DNA of 64,000 nt from Faecalicatena contorta (lineage in GTDB: Bacteria; Bacillota; Clostridia; Lachnospirales; Lachnospiraceae): the NCBI RefSeq assembly GCF_003149105.1, contig NZ_QGDS01000002.1:124001-188000 (forward strand), given 5' to 3'. Each line of letters starts with the position of its first letter. Position 1 is the first letter of the stretch. The translations under genes and the position numbers were made by a program. Below are positions 47,293 to 54,475 of this stretch, piece after piece. The notes beneath the pieces are model-generated. The model saw only the letters and a program-made list of their open reading frames with translations, had not been told where the DNA came from and ran no database searches.

Positions 47293-49830
47293 ATGACAGA
47301 CAAAAAGCAAAACATGGCTGGCTTAACCGCCACCGAAGCAAAACGATTGCAGGAGCAATATGGTAAGAATGAATTGACCGCACGGAAAAAAGAAAGCTTT
47401 TTCAAAAAAATCCTGCATATTATCTGCGAACCAATGTTCTTACTGCTCATTGTTGCTGCGACCATTTATTTTATTCTGGGAGAATCCAGGGATGGTGCGA
47501 TTATGCTCATTTTTGTGGTGGGCATCATTAGCATTGATGTAATTCAAGAATGGAAAACCGATAAAGCCCTAAATGCCCTGAAAGATTTATCTGCCCCGCA
47601 TGTCACTGTTATTCGTGATGGCAAGGAGCAAACCATTGCAAGTGCTGACCTTGTGCCCAGCGACTTAATGATGATTTATGAGGGGGTTAAAATCCCGGCA
47701 GACGGCATTATAATAAAATGTAACGACCTGTGTGTCGATGAATCTTCGTTGACCGGCGAAGCGGAAGGTGTGTGGAAAATCAACACTGAGAGTGCAGATT
47801 CAACAAGCGACTATTGGCGGCGTGATTATTGTTATGCTGGCACGCTGGTTACACAGGGCACAGCAACGGTACTGGTAGATAAAATTGGTGGCAGCACCGA
47901 ATATGGAAAAATCGGTGCTAATGTTGCATCTGCACCAGAGGAACCCACACCCCTACAAAAGCAAACCGGAAGTCTTGTTAAACTATGCGCAGGAATTGCT
48001 GCAGTCTTGTTTGCCCTTGTAGGAATATTCACATGGCTAAATATTCCTGACCACAGCTTTGGCGACAGGCTGATTGAAAGCATTTTGTCGGGCATCACCC
48101 TTGCCATGGCAATGATTCCAGAAGAGTTTCCTGTCATCCTCACGGTATTTTTATCAATGGGAGCTTGGCGACTTGCCAAAAAGCAGTCACTGGTGCGCAA
48201 GTTGCCTTCAGTGGAAACGCTTGGCGCCGTATCTGTGCTATGCGTAGATAAAACAGGTACCATCACGATGAATCAGATGACCGTGCAGGATACGTGGGCT
48301 ACTGATGGCAACACCATAGCACTTTGTGAAGTAATGGGTATGGGCTGCGAGACCGATGCCTATGACCCAATGGAAAAGGCAATGCTCAAGCATTGCGAAA
48401 CCCTTGGAATTTTAAAGGAAGATCTTTTTGCTGGAGAACTAATCAGCGAATATGCCTTTACAAATGAGTTGAAGATGATGGGGCATATTTGGCGCAGAGA
48501 TGACGGAATTACCGTTGCCGCAAAAGGGTCCCCTGAGCGTATCTTAACTATTTGTAAGCTTACAGATTTAGAAAAACAAACAGCAGAACAGAAGATCACC
48601 GAAATGTCCAAACAAGGTTTGCGTGTAATTGCAGTTGCCACTGCAAAGCTACAAAGTGAAGCAGAAATTCCTGCACAGATCACAGACTGCCATTTAACGC
48701 TTTGCGGACTGATCGGGCTTGCCGACCCACCCCGTGAAGGTGTAAAAGCAGACATCGCCGTTTGCAATAAAGCGGGTATTCGTGTTGTTATGATTACAGG
48801 TGATAATGGCATCACCGCCGCGTCTATCGCAAAGAAAATCGGTATGCAAAACAGCGACCATATCATTACAGGCGATATGCTAAGCGAAATGACCGATGAA
48901 GAACTGCGTGAAAAAGTGAAGGATGTCAGCATTTTTTCTCGTGTCATTCCTGAACATAAAATGCGTATTGTAAAAGCATTCAAAGATAACGGTGAAATTG
49001 TCGCGATGACCGGTGATGGCGTGAATGATGCACCCGCTCTCAAATATGCCGATATTGGCATTGCAATGGGTAAACGCGGCAGTGAAGTTTCCCGTGAAGC
49101 AGCAGATCTCATTCTAATGGACGACAATTTTACTACTATTGTAGAAACGGTAAAAGACGGTCGCCGTATTTATGATAACATTCGCAAGGCTGTGGGCTAT
49201 GTGTTCACCATTCATATTCCCATTGCCTTTGCCTCCTTACTTGCACCAATCCTTGGCATTGCCCCCTCAGCACTGCTTTTACTTCCTCTCCACGTTGTTC
49301 TGCTCGAGCTACTCATTGACCCTACCTGCTCGATTGTACTAGAGCGTCAGCCTGCCGAAGCAGACATTATGGAGCGAAGCCCTCGAGATCCAAAGGAAAA
49401 ACTGTTGACCGCAAAAACTCTAGCCAAAAGCATTTTGCAGGGACTTATCATTTTTGCGGCCTCCTTTGGAACGTATTACGTAATCCTCGATGGAAATGTT
49501 GATAATGCACCAGTTGCCCGGGCAATGGGGCTTGCAATTATCATGCTATCCAACTTGTTTCTTGTACAGGTCAATAGTTCTGATCACGATTTTACCTTTC
49601 AATCGGTAAAGCGCCTTGTGAAAGACAAAGTGATGTGGGCAGTTAACCTTGGTACACTGGCTATGCTTGGCATTATTTTGTATTCGCCACTCAATGGCTT
49701 ATTAAAGTTGGCACCACTTTCTGCTTCTCTGTTATTAAAGGCTGTTATTATTGCATTTATCGCAGTGTTTTGGTTTGAGTTAGTGAAACTGGTAAAACGA
49801 CAAAAACTGAAAAATGGTTCAATGCAATAA
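47293..49830 (+). CDS. P2-type cation-transporting ATPase under NiCo riboswitch control
   Basis: An 845-residue P-type ATPase; ATG 47293 follows GGAGGTAAC. It has the cation-ATPase N-terminus (GLTATEAKRLQEQYGKNELT), TGEA (ESSLTGEAEGV), helix-4 motif MIPEEFPVILTV, phosphorylation site DKTGTIT at Asp319, the KGSPE nucleotide motif and the hinge TGDGVNDAPALK, then a six-helix C-terminal domain. Family members are usually called calcium ATPases. Helix 4 has PEEFP instead of the calcium-pump PEGLP, and the riboswitch upstream suggests Co/Ni export instead. It ends with its own terminator. Confidence 0.93.
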   Translation: MTDKKQNMAGLTATEAKRLQEQYGKNELTARKKESFFKKILHIICEPMFLLLIVAATIYFILGESRDGAIMLIFVVGIISIDVIQEWKTDKALNALKDLSAPHVTVIRDGKEQTIASADLVPSDLMMIYEGVKIPADGIIIKCNDLCVDESSLTGEAEGVWKINTESADSTSDYWRRDYCYAGTLVTQGTATVLVDKIGGSTEYGKIGANVASAPEEPTPLQKQTGSLVKLCAGIAAVLFALVGIFTWLNIPDHSFGDRLIESILSGITLAMAMIPEEFPVILTVFLSMGAWRLAKKQSLVRKLPSVETLGAVSVLCVDKTGTITMNQMTVQDTWATDGNTIALCEVMGMGCETDAYDPMEKAMLKHCETLGILKEDLFAGELISEYAFTNELKMMGHIWRRDDGITVAAKGSPERILTICKLTDLEKQTAEQKITEMSKQGLRVIAVATAKLQSEAEIPAQITDCHLTLCGLIGLADPPREGVKADIAVCNKAGIRVVMITGDNGITAASIAKKIGMQNSDHIITGDMLSEMTDEELREKVKDVSIFSRVIPEHKMRIVKAFKDNGEIVAMTGDGVNDAPALKYADIGIAMGKRGSEVSREAADLILMDDNFTTIVETVKDGRRIYDNIRKAVGYVFTIHIPIAFASLLAPILGIAPSALLLLPLHVVLLELLIDPTCSIVLERQPAEADIMERSPRDPKEKLLTAKTLAKSILQGLIIFAASFGTYYVILDGNVDNAPVARAMGLAIIMLSNLFLVQVNSSDHDFTFQSVKRLVKDKVMWAVNLGTLAMLGIILYSPLNGLLKLAPLSASLLLKAVIIAFIAVFWFELVKLVKRQKLKNGSMQ

Positions 49831-49833
49831 AAA

Positions 49834-49873
49834 TAAGAGCTGCGTGAATTCTCACGTGGCTCTTACTTTTTTT
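49834..49873 (+). terminator. Terminator of the P-type ATPase
   Basis: Stem AAGAGC-GTGA with TCAC-GCTCTT (two G-T/mismatched positions), loop ATTC, then ACTTTTTTT on the + strand. It separates the ATPase from the converging cupin gene. Confidence 0.82.
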
Positions 49874-49888
49874 ACATGTATTGTGGTT

Positions 49889-50350
49889 TCAATCCCCCAA
49901 TCTATCGGCATCTGCCTTAGTTTTGTGCACTGTGCCATGCGGATGATGTGGTGGTGCATAAATTGAATAGAGTTTTAAAGGGCATCGCCCTTTATTAACA
50001 ACATTATGCCATGTTCCGGCAGGGACAAAAATAACATCATCTGCTGCTATACATTGCTGGAAATCCAATTGCTCTTTGCGGTTTCCCATCAAAGCAACAC
50101 CGTTTCCTTGTTCGATACGCAAAAACTGATCAGTATCTGGATGTATCTCTAACCCAATTTCACCGCATACGGGAATACTCATCAGAGTTAACTGCAGGTG
50201 ACATCCAGTCCACAATGTCGTGCGATAGTTCTGATTCCGCCCAGTTGCTTGCGAAATGTTGGTAACATAGGGATAAGGCCCATGGTCTTGTTGGCATGAC
50301 TCTACGGTCTGATTTCCGCAACCCCTTCTGTTTTCATTATATCGACTCAC
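49889..50350 (-). CDS. Cupin domain protein
   Basis: A 153-residue protein starting at GTG 50350, 7-8 bp after AAGGAGGTG. The N-terminal ~45 residues are polar; a single cupin barrel follows with the metal-site motifs GLEIHPDTDQFLRIEQGNGV and later PAGTWHNVVNKGRCPLKLYS. The first motif has His and the final His of motif 2 is kept. The end is His-rich (APPHHPHGTVH). Such cupins are small metal-binding enzymes or sensors; no substrate can be named. It reads leftward inside cassette 4, facing the metal ATPase. Confidence 0.87.
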   Translation of the reverse strand: MSRYNENRRGCGNQTVESCQQDHGPYPYVTNISQATGRNQNYRTTLWTGCHLQLTLMSIPVCGEIGLEIHPDTDQFLRIEQGNGVALMGNRKEQLDFQQCIAADDVIFVPAGTWHNVVNKGRCPLKLYSIYAPPHHPHGTVHKTKADADRLGD

Positions 50351-50537
50351 AAAAAAACACCTCCTTTTTCAGCTTAGGTAACATCACAAAATTATAAATT
50401 GCATAGCATTACCCTTATATATCTTATGCGATTGGATTAATAGGGTGATTGAATCCTGAGGGTAATTACACTTAAACCCCTCTCGATGATATTAATCCTG
50501 GATACAAAGATAGGCTTACAACCTTTTTAATAAAGTA

Positions 50538-50576
50538 AATAAGGAGCTACATCACGTTGTGATATAACTCCTTATC
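50538..50576 (-). terminator. Hairpin after the ferredoxin-like gene
   Basis: A long stem, ATAAGGAG-TA-ATCAC with GTGAT-TA-CTCCTTAT (two 1-nt mismatches, 3-nt loop), directly after the stop of the leftward gene at 50578. The minus strand continues TTACTTTATT. The rest of 50351-50537 shows no gene. Confidence 0.75.
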
Positions 50577-50577
50577 T

Positions 50578-50916
50578 TTATTGTTCCGAATATTCTATTG
50601 CATGAACCGGACATGCCTTTATTACACTTTGGAGTTTTTCATAATCAAGAGCCTGTTTATCATATGCTTTGACAACAGCTTTTTTCCCTTGCATTATAAA
50701 CAGTGTGGGATAGTTCTTTGCACAAAGGGTACAGCCCATACAGGCATCCTTGTTAATATGGAGGCCGGGCTTAGCCAGCATTTCTCCCGGTAGATCCTCA
50801 TCCCGAATAATTTTTGCCGAAATCCATGAGAAGATGATTATGGCAAGTACAGTGAGCGCCCAACGAATGGCCATGAACTTGGGACCTAAAAACTTTGCTT
50901 CATTACCTTCTGGCAC
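50578..50916 (-). CDS. Membrane-anchored ferredoxin-like protein
   Basis: A 112-residue protein with one N-terminal membrane helix (FMAIRWALTVLAIIIFSWIS) and a single ferredoxin domain. The cluster ligands are CMGCTLC (C-x-x-C-x-x-C) and the later CPVHAIEY; the fourth Cys in the ordinary position is absent in the second half, so one [4Fe-4S] cluster is expected. The start is uncertain: GTG 50916 has only a weak upstream site, and ATG 50874 is possible. Its 5' end overlaps the broken Crp-type fragment on the other strand. Probably an electron carrier that lost its partner genes. Confidence 0.75.
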   Translation of the reverse strand: MPEGNEAKFLGPKFMAIRWALTVLAIIIFSWISAKIIRDEDLPGEMLAKPGLHINKDACMGCTLCAKNYPTLFIMQGKKAVVKAYDKQALDYEKLQSVIKACPVHAIEYSEQ

Positions 50917-51104
50917 TTTCTACCCAGCAAAAATCGGAATCTGTTTTGCTACCTATCACAAAAAAGCAGCTTGCTGACTACTTCGGTGTACAACGCCCCT
51001 CACTTTTCAGGGAACTGAAACGAATGAAGGACGAAGGCTTAATTGAGATTGCAAACAAAAAAATATATATCAAATTTATCAGTGAGCCATGGTATTTTTC
51101 TTAA
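50895..51104 (+). pseudogene. C-terminal fragment of a Crp/Fnr-family regulator
   Basis: The frame WDLKTLLHYLLALSTQQKSE, SVLLPITKKQLADYFGVQRP, SLFRELKRMKDEGLIEIANK is the helix-turn-helix end of a Crp/Fnr regulator. An in-frame TGA lies only a few codons upstream and the cyclic-nucleotide-like sensor half is missing. It overlaps the start of the ferredoxin-like gene on the opposite strand. It is debris of a larger redox-regulated unit that must have been cut by deletion inside cassette 4. Confidence 0.72.
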
Positions 51105-51137
51105 GAAGCTTTACCCTTATTTTAGATTATGAAATTA

Positions 51138-51169
51138 AGCCGTTGCATCTTTATCTTGATGCAACGGCT
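51138..51169 (+). terminator. Hairpin closing cassette 4
   Basis: A perfect 12-bp stem, AGCCGTTGCATC with GATGCAACGGCT, 8-nt loop, 10 bp before repeat R5. Nearly the same hairpin closes cassette 5. Confidence 0.82.
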
Positions 51170-51179
51170 CCTGCTTTGT

Positions 51180-51230
51180 CTACATCCCCAAAATCGTCCA
51201 GAGTATCCTTGCAAAAGGATGGCGAACGGA
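51180..51230 (-). repeat. Array repeat R5
   Basis: Minus-strand frame reads MKKSVRHPFARILWTILGM and TAG, here starting at an in-frame ATG with a GGAAAGGA site. The core matches R1 best (CATCCCCAAAATCGTCCAG); the arm (CTTGCAAAAGGATGGCGAAC) is a diverged R2/R4 type. Confidence 0.88.
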
Positions 51231-51414
51231 CTTTTTCATAGTATCTGTGTCCTTTCCATTGTTCATATTTGTTTAATTGAAAGTTCCGCTTTACTATGGT
51301 AAACTCACTTTATATATCTGCCGTGTAAAACTTTTGTGAAACGGTAGCATGGGAAATTAACGCTCGGTGAGCAAGTTTTATATAATTTATATAATGTGTG
51401 AGGTGGTGCAATAA

Positions 51415-51762
51415 ATGTTTAATGAAATTTGTATCTATGAGGCAAAGATTGAAAAGCAAGAGGAAATTGAGCAACTTATGAAAGAGGTTGCCGCCTTTTA
51501 TATGGAGCAGGATGGTGTTATTGAAGTTAGATATATCAAACGCACCCACCGCCAAACAGATTTTAATGCCGTTAAAGAAGGGGCATTGCCTGTTCGCCTC
51601 ACACGCAATGTAGGCAAAGTCACTTATGTTTTACATTGGACTGTTAGAGATGAAGAAACTCACGCAAGGGTGTCAAAGTTAGGGTTAGAGCATTTTTACA
51701 AGCGATGGAACAGATGCTTAACCACTATGCCAAAAATTATTTTGGGTGAAAACATTGTGTAA
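51415..51762 (+). CDS. Antibiotic-biosynthesis-monooxygenase-like dimeric barrel protein (cassette 5)
   Basis: A 115-residue protein of the dimeric alpha/beta-barrel (ABM) type: ICIYEAKIEKQEEIEQLMKE, VAAFYMEQDGVIEVRYIKRT, then VTYVLHWTVRDEETHARVSK. Members include heme-degrading and quinol monooxygenases and non-enzymatic stress proteins. There are no motifs to decide among these. GAGGTGGTG precedes the ATG, with tandem TATAAT boxes just upstream (51381 and 51390). It is the only gene of the shortest cassette, directly next to the DUF3852 gene. Confidence 0.75.
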   Translation: MFNEICIYEAKIEKQEEIEQLMKEVAAFYMEQDGVIEVRYIKRTHRQTDFNAVKEGALPVRLTRNVGKVTYVLHWTVRDEETHARVSKLGLEHFYKRWNRCLTTMPKIILGENIV

Positions 51763-51832
51763 GGGTATGAGCACACCCTCTGTTAGTGGTTTAACTTCAC
51801 CTACACAATAAAATCTGACTTATCACGAATTT

Positions 51833-51864
51833 GAGCCGTTGCATCTTACTTGACGCAACGGCTC
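51833..51864 (+). terminator. Hairpin closing cassette 5
   Basis: GAGCCGTTGC-TC with GA-GCAACGGCTC, one mismatch, 6-nt loop, followed by TTGCTTTGT. It ends 9 bp before the stop codon of DUF3852 (repeat R6) and nearly equals the hairpin at 51138. Confidence 0.82.
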
Positions 51865-51873
51865 TTGCTTTGT

Positions 51874-51894
51874 CTACATGCCAAGAATAGTCCA
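51874..51894 (-). repeat. Array repeat R6 (end of the DUF3852 gene)
   Basis: The last 21 bp of the intact DUF3852 gene, coding WTILGM and TAG. Identity to R4 stops after this core; the upstream bases are ordinary DUF3852 code and do not share the ~27-bp arm of R1-R5. This marks it as the original target end. Confidence 0.88.
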
Positions 51895-52212
51895 AATATA
51901 GGTCGGCGCCGTCAGGGTGAACACCAAACAGGCGAACAGAATTGCGGGCGCCGCCCACTCAAACTGACCGTGCTTTCGATAGTCGAAGTATGCAGTCCCC
52001 AATTTTGCAAAGAAAAACACCGCCAGAATCAGGTCGATGGCGGGGAATACCACCTTGTTGACCACGGTTTTAATCTGGCTGGAGGCGTCGTTCCACGTTC
52101 CTTCGATTGCCCCAGCCACATCGCCGTTTGCCGCAAACGCAGTTGTGCTGAACAGCAGGCTTACCATGAGAACGAGCGTGAGCGCCAGTGCGATTTTTTT
52201 GTATCTTTTCAT
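51874..52212 (-). CDS. DUF3852 family membrane protein, VirB2-like
   Basis: A 112-residue protein; ATG 52212 follows AAAGGTGG. A signal peptide (LALTLVLMVSLLFSTTAFAA, cleavage likely after TAFA) precedes a mature part with two membrane helices (VFPAIDLILAVFFFAKLGTA and AAPAILFACLVFTLTAPTYI). Size and layout resemble VirB2 pilins. The family occurs in clostridial conjugation operons. Its last six codons plus stop (WTILGM) are the sequence repeated at every cassette junction of the array that begins right after it. It is separated from the next backbone gene by 12.5 kb of cargo. Confidence 0.85.
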   Translation of the reverse strand: MKRYKKIALALTLVLMVSLLFSTTAFAANGDVAGAIEGTWNDASSQIKTVVNKVVFPAIDLILAVFFFAKLGTAYFDYRKHGQFEWAAPAILFACLVFTLTAPTYIWTILGM

Positions 52213-52235
52213 AAAATCCACCTTTCTGAAATGAG

Positions 52236-52276
52236 GAACAAGGCCGCAGGATCGCTCCCGCCGCCTTGTTCTTTTT
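52236..52276 (+). terminator. Rightward terminator beyond the DUF3852 gene
   Basis: Stem GAACAAGGC (52236-52244) with GCCTTGTTC (52263-52271), plus a GC/GC extension, followed by TTTTT on the + strand only. No + strand gene ends here, so it would stop antisense transcripts arriving from the cargo array before they enter the Tad operon. Confidence 0.75.
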
Positions 52277-52281
52277 CTGTG

Positions 52282-52752
52282 TTATAGACGCATGGTCATA
52301 TCCATGCCCGGAGTCTGTTGCTCCAAAAGCGGAGCTACCGCAAACACCTGGGGGTTCCGGAAAAACTTCTGGTCGCCCCGGAATCCCTTTTTCAGAGCAC
52401 TGAATTCCTCCGCTTGCGCAAGGAGCTCAGCGGAACAGCCGGGCGGCAGCTCCTGATTCCAGCGCACCCAATCGCCATTTTGATAGCGCGGTTCCAGCCG
52501 AAGGATGACATAGTCCTCCGGTACAAAAGCAGGGTATTTTCGCAGCTGCCCCTGGGTGTCCACGTAAGGATGCCCCTCCTTCATGACGGTCATTTCCATA
52601 AGCCGCAGGGTGTCCACAAGAGAGGTGTAGAACCAGCACTCCCGGTCTCCGAACCGCCGGATGCGTCCATCTCGCAAAATTGCGTCCAGCCGCTCCTTTT
52701 TCTTGTAGTGGTACAGGCTGCCTTTTGGAACTTCAATCCGTTCATATGCCAT
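52282..52752 (-). CDS. Unknown ICE protein
   Basis: A 156-residue soluble protein; ATG 52752 follows GGGAGGGACG. The opening VPKGSLYHYKKKERLDAILR, DGRIRRFGDRECWFYTSLVD reads like the N-terminal substrate loop of ADP-ribosyltransferase-like folds (a His-Tyr strand followed by an ILxDGxI helix), but no catalytic set can be confirmed. The middle (VILRLEPRYQNGDWVRWNQE) and the end (FFRNPQVFAVAPLLEQQTPG) are not recognised. It overlaps no neighbour and lies in the operon between the large secreted protein and DUF3852. Confidence 0.65.
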   Translation of the reverse strand: MAYERIEVPKGSLYHYKKKERLDAILRDGRIRRFGDRECWFYTSLVDTLRLMEMTVMKEGHPYVDTQGQLRKYPAFVPEDYVILRLEPRYQNGDWVRWNQELPPGCSAELLAQAEEFSALKKGFRGDQKFFRNPQVFAVAPLLEQQTPGMDMTMRL

Positions 52753-52765
52753 CTTCGTCCCTCCC

Positions 52766-54457
52766 TTACGGCTTGAGGGGACCGGCATGCCAATCCTGCC
52801 ACAGATTGCCCTTTATGGTCAGGCTGTCGGTCAGGTTGGCGGACAGCATCCCATCGGGCGTCCACGCGTCTATGAGCCATGTATTGACAGTATAGGCGCC
52901 GTCCGGCATCCAGATCGGGCTGAAATGGGTGCGATTTTTGTAGGTGGAATAGGGATTTTTCTGAAACTCAAACCGCCCTGTACCCATCCGCTCCAAGAGC
53001 CGCCAATAAGTTTCGTAGCCAAATTCGGGAAAATAGCTGACAGCATTCTGCGGCTGGGTCACCGCTGCGCTTTGGTTGGAACTGACACTTCCGGTGACGG
53101 TCTGGTTGATGCCGTACCCTGATTTCATGGTTCTTCCGCTGGCGGTAGGATTTTTGCTGTCGCACTGGATGCTCATATCGGCGGTCAGGCTGGCGCTGTA
53201 GCGATCCAAATCAAATTCGTACCATCCGTGGTCACACCAATATCCATCATCGTCCTCATCACCGCTGTGCCACACCCAATATTCCTGCCACCACGGTCGC
53301 CAGACGCTCCAGTTTGCCGTACTTTTTACCGCCCTGCTGGGGACAGAAGCACGGGAGAAGCTGTCGTTGCGATCATCCGCTACGGGATTGGGCGGCGGGT
53401 TCTTATCAAGGTCAACGATTTTCACGTTGAGGGTCGTTTTCGCCGTGCTGCCGGGGCCGGACACTGTCACTTCAATGGTCATGTTCTGCTCGGTATCGGG
53501 AGTTCTCCATTTCACCCACGCAAGCTGGCTGTCGCCATCGGGGTAGTAAACATTGCCCACGCTGTAGGTCTGTCCGCCGATGTTGAAGCTGACACGGGTG
53601 GGGCTGTCAGGGTCGGACTGACCGCCGCTGACCCGCACCGCCGTGATGACGTCGGTGTTGACCCGGTACTCGTAATCGTAGGCTTCAATCTGCGGCGCCT
53701 CCGGCTTTTCCTCAAAACGAACGATGCCAAGCCCGAGGCTGGACTTGATGTCCGCGTTGGTCGCGGCGCTGGTCTTGCTGCCTCCCCACGCGGGATAGCC
53801 GAGGTCACTTACCTCCAGAAACATGGCGAGAGGCAGATTTTTGTGGGTGAGGGATACCATGCGTCGCCTTAACAGGCCGCTGGTCTGCTCATCATAGAGC
53901 GCTGCCTCGGTGGCAGTGGTAGCAATCATGGTGCCCTCAAACTTGTAGTAGGCGATGGGCTCCAAAAGTATCTTGTACTCACCGCCGATGAGAACATCGT
54001 AATTCATGCCTGTGACCTCTGCAATGCGCTTGACCACATATTCGGAACAGAAATATTTCTTGATAGCTTCGATGTTATTGCTACCGTTCGTGCTGATAAT
54101 GCGGGGCATGGTCTGTCCAGGGTTAATAAATTTATACGGGTCTACACTTGGTACAAGTGTCTGGCCATTCGTATAACTGATTTTACTTTTCACTCCAAAG
54201 TGTAGCCGAACATTGCTGGGGGTTTTATTTGTAAAATCTATCGGTGTGGTAACTACCACATGATCGCTCGCGCGAACCACCGTGACACGCACACCTTCGT
54301 TGCCGCCGTTCCATGAGTTGGTGCTGGTTCCTTGCCCCATGCCACCACCTCCGCCGTCAATGTTTCCGCTGCCGCCGGTGTCGGCAAAAGCAGGCATCGG
54401 GCAGAGCAGACAAAAGATGAGGAACAGCGGCAGGACTCTTAAAAGTAGGTTTTTCAT
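52766..54457 (-). CDS. Large secreted protein of the transfer operon
   Basis: A 563-residue exported protein. A signal peptide (LLLRVLPLFLIFCLLCPMPA, cut near AFA-DTGG) is followed by a Gly/Ser-rich stretch, then beta-rich domains. Residues ~260-350 resemble an Ig-like or cadherin-like fold (VSGGQSDPDSPTRVSFNIGG, then IEVTVSGPGSTAKTTLNVKI). A Trp-rich section follows (WSVWRPWWQEYWVWHSGDED). The C-terminus has no anchor or sortase motif. It may be an extracellular part of the pilus or mating-pair system. Family not recognised. Confidence 0.75.
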   Translation of the reverse strand: MKNLLLRVLPLFLIFCLLCPMPAFADTGGSGNIDGGGGGMGQGTSTNSWNGGNEGVRVTVVRASDHVVVTTPIDFTNKTPSNVRLHFGVKSKISYTNGQTLVPSVDPYKFINPGQTMPRIISTNGSNNIEAIKKYFCSEYVVKRIAEVTGMNYDVLIGGEYKILLEPIAYYKFEGTMIATTATEAALYDEQTSGLLRRRMVSLTHKNLPLAMFLEVSDLGYPAWGGSKTSAATNADIKSSLGLGIVRFEEKPEAPQIEAYDYEYRVNTDVITAVRVSGGQSDPDSPTRVSFNIGGQTYSVGNVYYPDGDSQLAWVKWRTPDTEQNMTIEVTVSGPGSTAKTTLNVKIVDLDKNPPPNPVADDRNDSFSRASVPSRAVKSTANWSVWRPWWQEYWVWHSGDEDDDGYWCDHGWYEFDLDRYSASLTADMSIQCDSKNPTASGRTMKSGYGINQTVTGSVSSNQSAAVTQPQNAVSYFPEFGYETYWRLLERMGTGRFEFQKNPYSTYKNRTHFSPIWMPDGAYTVNTWLIDAWTPDGMLSANLTDSLTIKGNLWQDWHAGPLKP

Positions 54458-54475
54458 CCTGACCTCCTATACAAA

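Larger units (their letters stand above)
39373..51873. mobile_element. Array of five cargo cassettes inserted at the 3' end of DUF3852
   Basis: Six direct repeats (39373, 40397, 45281, 46899, 51180, 51874) cut the region into blocks of 1024, 4884, 1618, 4281 and 694 bp. Each block runs repeat core, arm, promoter and genes mostly on the + strand, then a hairpin that abuts the next repeat. The rightmost repeat is the end of the DUF3852 gene itself. Contents: prenyltransferase-like gene; arsenic operon; AraC-HTH and methionine aminopeptidase; NiCo riboswitch/P-type ATPase/cupin/ferredoxin; monooxygenase. The blocks interrupt the leftward transfer operon between DUF3852 and the 38867 gene. No integrase lies inside. 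That they move as units is inferred. Confidence 0.75.

Noticed and set aside
39373-51894. CRISPR array reading of the six repeats
   Set aside because: The repeats are 0.7-4.9 kb apart, enclose genes, and no cas gene is present.
39373-51894. Classical integron
   Set aside because: No tyrosine recombinase of the IntI type is in the window, cassettes carry whole operons with own promoters, and the repeats are gene-end copies rather than attC-like sites.
39373-51894. IS or transposon terminal repeats
   Set aside because: Repeats are direct, not inverted; no transposase gene or target duplication is visible between them.
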